Of a stretch of DNA of 30,831 bases, positions 1-9,383 are shown in pieces. Position 1 is the stretch's first letter. Every line of letters starts with the position of its first letter. Location of the stretch: contig JAAAUF010000491.1 in assembly GCA_015499985.1 (NCBI GenBank), positions 1-30,831 of the forward strand. The letters run 5' to 3'. The notes under the pieces were generated by a model. The model did not search any database, was not told the DNA's origin, and was given only the letters and a program-made list of their open reading frames with translations. A program made the translations under genes and the position numbers. This stretch comes from Haplosporangium gracile (lineage: Eukaryota; Mortierellomycota; Mortierellomycetes; Mortierellales; Mortierellaceae).

Positions 1-915
1 AAAAAAAAAACAAATAAATAAACACACCTCCTTCTCCACCTTGCTTCTTCAACGCCTCAATCCCCAAACGAGTCCCTTCGATAACAGCGGACAAATCAAT
101 ATCAATGACCTTCTTCCAGATCCCCTCCTCGTCCTCCCAGAGAGGAACATTTTCGGCGATCCCGGCGTTGTTGGCAATAATGTCGACGCGGCCAAAGTGG
201 GCTTGAGCGGCGGTGAAGAGGGCCGCTTGTTGGTCGTATTTTGTTACGTCGCATTGGACAAAGTATGCGACCTCCTCTTTCTTGCTGTAAGAGATATTGC
301 GAGAGGAAAAAAAAAAAAAAAAAAAAAGACGTTGATTGTTTTAGAACAATGAGCCGATCCACAGATAGTCGATAGCAGAGTAACGCGAAAAGAAGTCTGT
401 ACCCATAGTTCAATTCGTTGGCAAGATGGAGTCCGTCTCGGATGTCAATGTCTCCAAGGATGACCTTGGCACTATATTATAAAAATATGAGAGAAAAAAA
501 AGAAAGAAACGATTGGTCAGGAATGATCCGTAAAAAAAAAAATACCTCCATGGTTCCCCAAGGTGCATTTAAAGCCGATCGATCACAAAATTTTGTTTGA
601 AAAGACTTATACAAGGATTTTGTTCCTTTGTCAGCGATCAATTGATTATCGAAAGAAAAGTATCGAAAAGACGGCAATGAAGAAGAGAAAAATACGATAA
701 TTACCCTTTGCTGACAAGACGCTCAGCGAGGGCCTTGCCGAGACCTATTGTGATGTGAAGAGAAACGAGATTCAGGTCAGTTCTGACGTGAAGAAGGAGC
801 AACGGACTTGACGAACAGAGGGGGCTTGGGGCGAGAAAGTGAGGAGTGAGAAAGAAGGGAAGAGCGTACCCGAGGAGGCTCCAGTGATGATGGCGACCTT
901 GTTTTCGACGCGCAT
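1..915 (-). CDS. Short-chain dehydrogenase/reductase, 5' part (partial at window edge)
   Basis: NAD(P)-dependent oxidoreductase of the classical SDR family; the substrate cannot be read from this part. Exons on the minus strand: 915-870, 744-705, 471-403 and 284-28, each junction GT-AG and in frame, giving about 137 residues before an intron leads off the window. The start MRVENKVAIITGASSGLG holds the dinucleotide-binding TGxxSGLG motif (residues 11-18). An Asp at residue 36, at the end of the second strand (ILGDID), suggests a preference for NAD. DV at 64-65 and NNAGIA at 90-95 are family hallmarks. The catalytic Ser and YxxxK lie outside the window. Overall look is that of fungal 15-hydroxyprostaglandin-dehydrogenase-like SDRs. 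The last visible exon probably ends at base 28 (donor GTGTGT), because the next bases are T-rich and code nothing SDR-like. The family is clear; the cofactor choice is inference. Confidence 0.88.
307..327 (-). repeat. A21/T21 homopolymer in SDR intron 3
   Basis: A run of 21 A on the plus strand is T21 in the sense of the SDR transcript. It lies just upstream of the acceptor whose AG is at 286-285, so it serves as an extreme polypyrimidine tract. Length is likely to vary between strains and reads. Confidence 0.85.
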
Positions 916-1326
916 GGTTGAATAGAATGAGAGAGTATTGAGGGAAGAGGAATGAAGTTGAAGGAATGAAAGATGAGAAGAAGAGGAATGAGAAAGAGTG
1001 CGGGGGATTATCGAGGTTCTTCGGTGCCACGGATGTGGAGTAGTGACTGTTGATCGGGGTTCTGGCTGAATTTTGAGTTACGGTCAGGTCAGTCCGCCAC
1101 ACAGCGTGAAGCCCGACCAACCGGACTCGACAGGGTCTCCTTGTCTTTCTCCGCTTCAGACGTTCTCCGTTCCCTTGCAACTGCCACCGCCGAAGATTAC
1201 ACTGCTCCTCGTTCGCGTCAACTACATGTGTGATTATGCGTGTTTGTTTATTAAGGGAGCACAAAATGCAAATAGTGATATCTTCCGGACTGACAAACAA
1301 CAAAACTAGAAGGGATCGATCGACCC
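916..1326. promoter_or_regulatory. Intergenic: SDR promoter and 3' flank of the USP gene
   Basis: About 410 bp between the SDR start codon and the stop codon of the upstream USP gene, both on the minus strand. It must hold the USP 3' UTR/poly(A) site and the SDR promoter. The part near the SDR start (916-1010) is purine-rich on plus, so CT-rich in the sense of the gene. I see no strong TATA box and no coding exon; the small open frames here have no family look. Confidence 0.5.
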
Positions 1327-4177
1327 TCAGGCGCCTTCTCCTCCTCCTCCGCCGCCACCGCCCCCGCCTCCATGCGAGTGCCGCTTCTTGCCTCGAATGA
1401 ATCCACCAATACCTCCTCCTCCTCCACCGCCGCCGCCACCGTTGCTCTCCTTTTCCTTGTCCTTCTCGCCCTTGTTCTTGGACGGGAACAGGAATCCTCC
1501 AGAAGACCGCCCAAAGATGCCTTTGCCGCTTCCCTTGCTGCTGCCCGTGCTGCTTCCGTCCATCGTCAAACTCTTCTTCATCTTCAAGACGCCCTCAGGG
1601 GGGGACGGTGCTGGTGATCGCAAAGGCTGAGGCGGTGGCAGAGTGATCGTCGTCGAGGACGCTGTCGAGATCGGGGACGAATTAGGTGGGGAGAGTGGCG
1701 CAAATAGTGAAGAAAGTGGTCGGCTGTTTGTCCTCTGGTTTGAAAAGCCCATACTGTTTCTCACTCCGGGGAAACTCTCACCAGCGTGGATGGTCGCACT
1801 AGGGAAGAGGGGCATCTGTCCATCCAAGAGAGTACTGTTGTTACTCCCATTTGACTGACTGCTCCGCCGCAGTTCAAATGACGAACTCGACAAGTGCATC
1901 GAATGCGGTTGGTACCCCTGCCCATTCTCTATGACCGATGATCGGCGTCGGAAGATTCCCTTGGCCTTGTTCTTGGACTTGTTCAACTTACGCTCCGGAC
2001 GGACAACGATCACTGGCACGGTCGAATGATGAAGGCAGTAGCGAGACACCGATCCAAGCAAGAAACCTTTGACTGAGCTGCGTCCACGTGTTCCTACCAC
2101 CAACATGTCTGGCTGATACAACCGAGTCTAGCATTTGCAGGAATAAAACGTATATTGTATATCGTTTGTCAGTGCGAGAAGACTTGAATATTGGATTGAG
2201 TCTTCTTGTGTTATCCAATTGATGCAAAGTCATGTTGCTTACCATGTGCTGAATGGTATCTCGGACATTGCCGACCAAGTACTCGACAACAATGCTGATC
2301 TGCTTGTTGGATGTGTTCTTTTCACGAATGGTGTCCATGATCTTGGTGGCCTCAACACGAGCTGCTGTTTCCTGCCCTTGAAACGACGGGATTTTCGTCT
2401 TTGAAACTACGAGGCACGATCACGTTTGAACCGGTTTTGTGAGTTAGTCCTCTTCTTTTCCATTACTTCAATTGGGTTTAGCACAAGGTTTGCGCTCCAA
2501 ACCGGTCCAAGCCTCAAAAAGGGGTGCTGGGGTTTGTATGTCTCCTTCCTGTGTCATAGCGTCGTAGTCATGTCCAGTCAAACTCCTGTAGTCCAATCCA
2601 AAAATCCTGTCTCTTTACATAGATCATCCTGTTAGTGTTGCCGTTGCCCATGGTGGGTGAGCGAGAAATCCTGTAGTTTGAGAAATAGCAAAAAGTAAGG
2701 AGTGTCGTGTCTTGGAATGAGGTCTGTTTCTGAATTAAAGCGGGATAACCTACGTGAATCTCGCAGTTCTACGGGTACGACTCTTAAGGCGACAATCTAA
2801 ACGAGACCAAAACATAAAAGGGAAAAAAAAAGCGGATTTGAATGATGTATGGTCAATGGGTCAGTCAGGCTTTCTTTTGAACAATTGAAGGTCAGCTAGT
2901 CTGCCATTGTATCTGTCAATCAGTCAATCAGGGTAAACGGCTTATGGAAAGAATCTACTTTATCGGTCTATGCCGGCCCTTTTTTAGGGTTGGCTGCATA
3001 TGTGTCATTCAGTGTGCAGCATGCAATGCAAACGCATAACAAACGACAACGCTGTTTTTATCCTGACAAAACACAGCTCTTCTTGTTATCCCATCATTCC
3101 ATCATCCCATCTCTTTTCTCTTCTATTACTAGCATTCATATCGTCACGTTTTTTGTAACGACTAAGCAGGTCAAAAAGACAATAAGGGATCGCAGATGGG
3201 ATAATGGAGGAGTTTTGTACATGTGCTGTCGATTGTTTGTATGTTGTGTTGGCCGCTACACTTGATCTCTCTCGAAATGGCTATTTCTGTTGTGGATGTA
3301 CTGTTTTTAATATTGCCGAGGAAGAATAATACGAAGAAAAAAGAGATGTTCACTCACCCCTGATGGATTTTTGTCCTGCGAGAGGAACACGCATTGTTCG
3401 TTCCATGGTCATAATGACTCTCCACTTCTCTAAACCTCTTGCTTGAATCCCATCCACATCCTATGTCTTATTGTTCGTTCGATGGTTATATATGACTCCA
3501 TTTCTCTCTACATCAGTATCCATCAATGCTCGATTACACAGAAATTGAGGGAATAAAGAGCTGTTTACGTGAATAATAACCGCGCGTCTTTTCTTTTTTT
3601 TTATCTTTTGAACCTGACCTGAATGACCCTCCTCCCACCAGTGACCAATGGCATGGCTCCAATGACACACAGTCCTGGGTGTATTAAGTATTTGACGACA
3701 AGAATAAAATAACCTTACCTCATCACCGTTCTCGACCATGTTCTCCATGACCCAATGGAGTGCGTGGGCAGAGTAGTCGTTCAGGTCTGTCCCGACCAAA
3801 AAAGTCCTGCTATGCTTTGAACGACTCCAGCCGTCCGTCTTGGACTGGAGAGTGAAGGCATACTCTGAGGTGGCGTCGCAGCCAAGGGTATCAAAGCCAA
3901 CGCGGGAGACGTAGCCTGTGGTCGAGGCTCTCCTCGAGGGCTTAGTAGGGGTGGCAGGGGTACGGGGTTGAGGGCCGTTCTCGTTACTGTTGGAAGTACT
4001 ATTGGTGGTGTTGGTTGTGGTTGTGTTATTGGTGCTGTTGGAGGGAGTCTTTTTGTGGTGCTTTTGAGGAGGGGAGTAGGAAAAGTCTGCAGTGATCAGG
4101 GCGTTGGCGAGGGTGTTTGACATGGTGAGGGTATTGTCGTCAGACAGGTCGCCTATCTTTGGCGTCGAGATGATCAT
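1327..4177 (-). CDS. Universal stress protein (UspA-family) with long low-complexity tails
   Basis: Four exons on minus: 4177-3719, 2796-2754, 2406-2243 and 2127-1327, all with GT-AG borders and preserved frame, predicted 488 aa. The short second exon was found because it supplies the expected hydrophobic strand (IVALRVVPVEL) missing between exons 1 and 3. The USP fold spans residues about 125-266, opening with FLVGTDLND and closing with PVIVVRP. The nucleotide-binding signature G-2x-G-9x-G-S is complete (Gly234, Gly237, Gly247, Ser248), so ATP binding is expected. The first 124 residues are Asn/Thr/Ser-rich (residues about 45-70), as in many fungal members. After residue 270 the tail is Ser/Pro-rich and ends in two long Gly runs flanking a basic IRGKKRHSH segment. 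Fungal USPs of this layout are linked to stress responses, but the exact role is unknown. Two further ATGs in exon 1 are possible starts; I chose the first. Confidence 0.85.
2797..3718 (-). other. Long intron 1 of the USP gene
   Basis: This intron is about 920 nt, while the others in the window are mostly 70-350 nt, with one of 638 nt. It begins GTAAGG and ends TTTAG directly before the exon coding IVALRV. It is AT-rich and has no long open frame. One frame-preserving 18-nt micro-exon candidate lies inside (3358-3375). It may also carry an internal promoter or enhancer, but nothing in the sequence proves this. Confidence 0.6.
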
Positions 4178-4530
4178 GGTGAATGAGGGTGGGAGGTAGA
4201 AGGTGTAAGGGAATCAGTGTGAGGGGGGTTTGGTGTCTTAGGTAAGAAGAGGAGAGAGTGATAAAAGTAATGAATGAGAAAAAGAAAAGAAAGAGGTGAA
4301 AAATAGGAAAGGGAGGGTGAGTTGAATAAAATGAACAACAGTGCACACCCCCCTTCACATACACCCTCATAGGCATGCAGAGTAGACGCTGACTGCCTGA
4401 CTGCAGCACCTGGACACACTCTCTCTTTCCTTCCCTCTCTCCTTCGACTTCACCCACGCAAACGTAAAACGGGTAAAACGTATAACGTAAAACGTAAAAA
4501 AGAGGCCTCGAAGGGGCCAGTGGCCACTTC
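4178..4530 (-). promoter_or_regulatory. Promoter/5' leader region of the USP gene
   Basis: Directly upstream of the USP start codon the minus strand is strongly CT-rich (4190-4330), a common look for fungal promoters and 5' leaders. Stress-response-like CCCCT/AGGGG pentamers occur near 4222 and 4346, which may be chance. Near-identical CGTAAAA heptamers cluster further up at 4463-4499. Transcription start is not identifiable. Confidence 0.4.
4463..4499. repeat. Cluster of CGTAAAA direct repeats
   Basis: The heptamer CGTAAAA occurs at 4463-4469, 4486-4492 and 4493-4499, with a one-base variant (GGTAAAA) at 4472-4478. The cluster sits about 290 bp upstream of the USP start codon. It could be a tandem binding site or simply a short degenerate repeat. 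Confidence 0.6.
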
Positions 4531-6905
4531 AATCCGCGCCACTACAAGGGATAAGACAGCCATGTCTCACTCCTCAAAAATGATCAACCACTGCTACCTT
4601 CATAGAAAGGTCCCGGATCCGGTCCTTACACCTCACACTAGCTCGCTTTCTGACCTGAACCACATCAGGTTCCGGGCACATTTTCTTTTTTTTCCTTTTT
4701 TTGTCCTCTATCTTCCTTTTCATCCGGATCCTAGGGAACAAACCATAAGCACACCGAGCATGTGTCGCGGTTATTTCGTGATTTGCTTGTTTGTGGGGGA
4801 CCAATTGCCCCGAGGTTCAAAAAGACAAACAGCATTTTCTATTGTTGGCGGGTTCTTGTAGTGATGCAAGACACTTACATTCGTCAGGTTAAGAGAGAGA
4901 AGAGTGAATGAGTGAATGGATGAATAGAGGTCGATAGGCAGTAAGAAGAGGAAGAAGAATAGAGAGGATCCATGTTCATCCACCCACAAGCATGATCGAT
5001 ACACTTCTCCTTCCCTTACTCTTCCACCTCCTCCTCCTCCTTCGTTTTCCTCGGAGTATCCCTTTGACTTTTCTCCAAGCATGTAGACATCCCATCATCC
5101 CATCAACAGTTTTTAGTCTCAATTTTTTAGCTTTGCATTATTCCAGACTATTGCAATGACGGACCCTGTCCGTTTTCTCTCCTCCCTTCCTTCCTCCTCC
5201 ATGAAAGCCTTCTCTATAGCCTTGTCAAATCTAACCCCCATACTTAACGACAAAAATGCCCAATTTCCCCACGCGACCCAGTTTTCCATCTATTTGTTTT
5301 TCTTGCCAACTAAATCGATCGTGTGCCATTTCTTGTACTCGGCATGATCTGCTATGGACGCATAAAAGGCACTCCCTTATTTCCCCAACGGATCGAACGA
5401 ACGAATGGATGACCATAAACTGACAGAACGCGGAGCTTCATCCTCAAGAGAAGCACCTACATATCCGATACATATTCCCTACAAAGCTGAGTTGCATTCG
5501 GGGGTATCAATGTATATGGCTCGCGGGCCTTTTATTATTTCTCACTTGTGTGCGGTGTTTCTCGAAGTTGGCTGAGTTCAGAGTTGGATATCAACCAACA
5601 CACACATACACATGGCTTTTGTACGTGTGGCTGCAACAAGCGAAGTGACTTGCAAAAGAAAAGAATCTTTATTATTTGGCTGCAAGCGAATTTTTTTTCT
5701 TGTTCCTTCTCTTTCCCCCCTCGTTGTTTCCCCTTCGTGTCCCTCCAGGCCAGCTCCACAAGCCTTCGAGTCGTCCTCTCTTCCCACAATACACACGAAG
5801 GGTTACTTCTGCATACACATAAAGCAACATATTTACTCTTAAAACCGCTACAAAAAACACACTTTCCGTGCATCTTTGTATCTTCTATGGGAGCGTAAGT
5901 ACCGCCCTTCCTCCTCCTTCGCATACCTCCCTTCTCTCCATTTATACACTTTCATTACACCCCATTCTACTCTTATACTTGCATTATTCCTCCTCCTCCT
6001 CCTCCTCCTCCGACGAACAACAGCAACAGCAACAGCAATAACAACAACAACGACAACGACGACGATGACGACGAGAATGGAACGACAAAGGAACGACAAA
6101 AAGAAGCACAACAGATTCCCCTCCTCTCCGACCGGCCAGCCTTGCATACAATTTTTCCTCTTTCTGCTCTTGCCAATCGCCCGACTACACCGGCCTGTTC
6201 TTCACCTCTTTCAATATGAACTCACTCGACTCTCAATGAAGAAAAGAAACAATAAAAAGAAAAGAGCTAAGCCAAGCAGGATGCGCATTCCCAAGTCTCC
6301 CGCCATAACTGCAAACTGGGGCCAGTCTCAGGGCTCTCTCACTTTGGCTTCGAAAGGACAGGGAAGAGAGAGAGGAGAATAGCCCACGTTGGAAAACCAT
6401 ATTTTTTTTTTTGCAGGACCAATACGAACTTGTGTGTGTGTGCTCAGGGGTGTTGACCAAAACACTCTCTTCGTTGCCTGCAAATTGCTTGGTGCGCTTG
6501 GTGGGGGGTTCGGTTTTCTCTCTTTTTCTCTTTCTACTTTCCCTCCCTGCACATGAGAGCCCAGTCCATATGCAAATCAAAGGGAAAGGGGATCTATATG
6601 TTGGAAAAGAACTCAACAGACATACACATCATACACAAGATACAAAGCGCCTTCTCAAATCAACACAACCCCTCCTTGGTTTTATTACTTTATCGATTAT
6701 TACCCATCAATCCTCAATTGGATCCCTAGGGCTGCAGGGACCAGATCATTGCAGCCGGAGCACCCTTCGCCATTCTTTCAATTATTGCTCAATTGCATAA
6801 TAAGGAACAACAAGCAGGACAGCCAACGACTTTGTCCGGATCATATACCAAAAAGCCTTGCCGTTTAACGAGATTGCTCACACTGCCACCTCTCTCTTTT
6901 TGTCC
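4531..6905. other. Gene-poor intergenic region between USP and NET-domain genes
   Basis: About 2.4 kb with no convincing coding exon on either strand; its open frames are short, low in complexity and lack family motifs. It separates the 5' ends of two divergent genes, so it should hold both promoters. Visible items are a perfect palindrome CCGGATCCGG at 4613-4622 with a partial second copy (CCGGATCC) at 4724-4731, a triplet-repeat block at 5989-6075, and pyrimidine-rich stretches. An unrecognised first exon of the NET-domain gene could also lie here. Confidence 0.5.
5989..6075. repeat. Compound triplet microsatellite (CCT, AAC/AGC, GAC)
   Basis: A CCT repeat (about 5989-6011) passes into CAA/CAG-type triplets (6015-6050) and then GAC/GAT triplets to about 6075. 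It is upstream of the NET-domain gene. One frame stays open over it, but the product is pure repeat and I do not call it a gene. Confidence 0.7.
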
Positions 6906-8780
6906 ATGTTCTTGTCCCCCTTCTTCCCCCCCGCTTTCCTCCAATTCCCCTATTTTCTGTTTTGTGTGCCTTTGTTTAGCATCACACTGGTAGATACTCC
7001 TACGGAGATTGAGGGATCTTTTTCCAACCTCAAAAACCTGTCACAGGCTGAGGTACTTCACCGCCTGGCATTGGATGCCAACAACCTTGCCAGCCAGGGC
7101 CTCATCCAACAGGTCCCCGCCACCGGCTCTTTTTCGATCTCGGACTTCTTGGTTCCTGGCCTGCAGACCAAGACCTGGGAGGACTGGCAAGTTGCTGACG
7201 AATTAAACCCATTTGCGTAAGTTGTTTGTTTGCAATAGACACATGTGGACGCCAATTGCTGCAAGTACACATGAAATGTCATATGTTGTCTTTGCCCGAT
7301 TCAACTTCGAGTACAAGTATCAAAGCCCCCCCCCCCCCCCCTTTTTTTTTGTTTCTCTTACCCCTCCTGAAAACTGACCATCCGATCATTTGCCTTTGTT
7401 TTTAGTACTACATCGGATGCCCAGAATTACTCAGCCAACCTGGTTCCGTTGCCCTTTCAGTTCGGACTGGACGGCGTAATGATGGGCGATGCCACTTGGG
7501 ACACCGCCACCGCAGCTGCTGCAGGAGGTCTCCCCTCAGACATGGCATACGACGAGTTTGTCTTTGACTTGTCGCCGTCGCACTTTTCGACCCCTGCAAC
7601 CATCAATGTGGCCGATCTTATTGTCGGACCAGGCTCTGCGGCTTCCTCGACAGTCGTCTCGCCCAGTGACCTGCAGATGCCCTTCTCGCACGACACCTAT
7701 GAAGATCTGGCCCTTGCGGACTTTTACGGCTTCACCGAGCAGGACGACACTTGCATCTTTGATTCGGACAGCGGCTCGGATCTCAGCGACGTCGACTCCT
7801 TTTCTGACGACGACGAAGAAGATGACGACGAGAATGATGATGATGATGACGATAAAGTCGACGAGATGACTGCGATCGGCAACAAGAACAGTGATCTGGT
7901 TCCTGTTTCCGAGTCGGTCGTTGAACTGGAGCACGCCACCAACACCTTGGCTCTCTCGTCCGCGACCGTCCCCGAATTCGCCGCTCAGCAGACACGGGTC
8001 GCAAAGGAAGATCCCAACAAACGCCGCATGGAAGAAGCCCTTGTCGCACGGATTAACAACGACCTCGGCCCCGAGCACATGTCTGGCCTCTTCAAGATCT
8101 TGAGAGGTGGCGATGCCGAGGACGATGACGAGGATGAAGAACTGGAGGTCGACCTGTCCCGCCTGGATGAGACGACTCTTGTTCAGCTTTACCAGTATGT
8201 CGAGACTTGTTGCATGCAGACTCTGGGATCGATCCTTGCGGCCGAGAAGGAGGAGCAGGAACGTCAAAAGAAGGAGGCTGCCGCTGCTGCCCTTGCGGCG
8301 GCCAAGAAGGCACAACAGGAACAGGAAGCCCTCGAGTACGCCCGTGCATTCGAGATGAGATCGATCCCTGAACTCTCGCCTTCGCACTCCTCTTCGTCCT
8401 CCTCTCCTTCGGTTTCCCCCTCGCCTCCCCACCAGTCTTCGTACTCTGCGACCGAGTGTGGCTCGAGCAACAACAAGAAGCGTTCTGCGACCAATTCGAC
8501 CTCGTGCACCTACAAGTACGAACGGAACGATGTGGAGGAGCAGGCCGAGGCACTCTGGATGAACACCCAGCACAAATCCAAGCGGAAACGTATGACCAAC
8601 AATAGCCCTGTCTGTATGGGTGGAGGCGGTACCGGGAAGGGACAGAGGATAAAAAAGTCGATGATGATGGATCAAGAAGAACAGCAGCTCCAGCTCCAGC
8701 TTCAGCAACAGCAGCAGCAGCAGGATGAGGAGAATGATGAGATTGGTGAGGATGATGATATTGATATCGTTGGATTCTAA
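6906..8780 (+). CDS. NET (BET extra-terminal) domain protein without a bromodomain
   Basis: Two exons, 6906-7216 and 7406-8780, in frame, 561 aa as modelled. Residues about 310-375 resemble the NET domain of BET proteins: a first helix (MEEALVARINNDLG), a short acidic insert, then LEVDLSRLDETTLVQLYQYV, the strand-and-helix core. In BET proteins this domain docks short hydrophobic/basic peptides of chromatin regulators. No bromodomain is present. A long Asp/Glu tract (about residues 235-255) precedes it; an Ala/Glu/Lys coiled-coil-like stretch, Ser/Pro-rich segments, basic KSKRKR, a Gln run and an acidic IDIVGF-type end follow. A nuclear chromatin or transcription partner is inferred. The start is doubtful: 6906 is the only in-frame ATG, yet the first 25 residues look like translated intron, and TTTGTTTAG at 6971-6979 could be an acceptor. 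The true first exon may be upstream. Confidence 0.72.
7326..7350 (+). repeat. C16-T9 homopolymer tract in NET-gene intron
   Basis: Sixteen C followed by nine T sit inside the 189-nt intron (7217-7405) of the NET-domain gene, about 55 nt before the acceptor. It is a pure pyrimidine block and is prone to length errors in sequencing. Confidence 0.85.
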
Positions 8781-9383
8781 TTTTTGGAGTCCTTCTTTTT
8801 ATCATCTTTCATCCTCGTATCCTCTTCGCTCCCTCCTTCCTCGTACGTTGCTAATCTTCTGCCGGATTCATCTTTTTACAGCCCATCGAACTTGCTGTCC
8901 TCAGGCTCTTTCCCTTGTGCCCCCTCGTTACCCTTGTAAAAAAGTCTTCCGCCATTACCCCTTATCAACTTTTTTTTTCTCTCTTTTTTTCTTTCACCCA
9001 TTTACCACGGCTTCCTTCAAAAAACATTTCCGATCGTGATGACCTTTCGTCGAGATTTTATTTTTTTTGGCCAAACCCCCCTTGTACTTTTATGACACGA
9101 ACCGAACGATCTACTTTACGCCTATTCCACTTTCAAAATTGTCTACTCTTTTTTTTTTCACTGCTTTTTCGTTTTGTCCGTAAAACTAACAAAAACATTA
9201 ACAAGCTTATGCAAATGGGCTTGCTATACCAAAACACACAATAAAACGAATAGCCTCCGACCGGTGAACAAAAACATCGATGGGCAATTTTGATAATCTA
9301 AATCGATCGTTCCTTTTATAATGAATGCATGCACTTTTTATTATTATTTTTCTAGCTTCCTTTATCGATCTTATGATAGATGC
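8781..9383. other. Convergent 3' flank between NET-domain and FIST genes
   Basis: The 3' ends of a plus and a minus gene face each other over about 600 bp of T-rich sequence. A canonical AATAAA lies at 9240-9245 on plus, about 460 nt after the NET-gene stop. TTTATT at about 9335-9345 reads as AATAAA on minus, within 50 nt of the FIST-gene stop. I see no coding exon here. Confidence 0.5.

Noticed and set aside
5876..6382. 168-residue plus-strand frame over the triplet microsatellite
   Set aside because: Most of it is translated simple repeat (Leu, Thr, Ala runs) and it has no plausible splice partner or motif.
7536..8708. 390-residue open frame antisense to the NET-domain gene
   Set aside because: It is the shadow of a GC-rich coding exon with Asp/Glu/Ser codons; the product is Arg/Val/Leu-rich with no family motif, and it lacks its own promoter or 3' signals.
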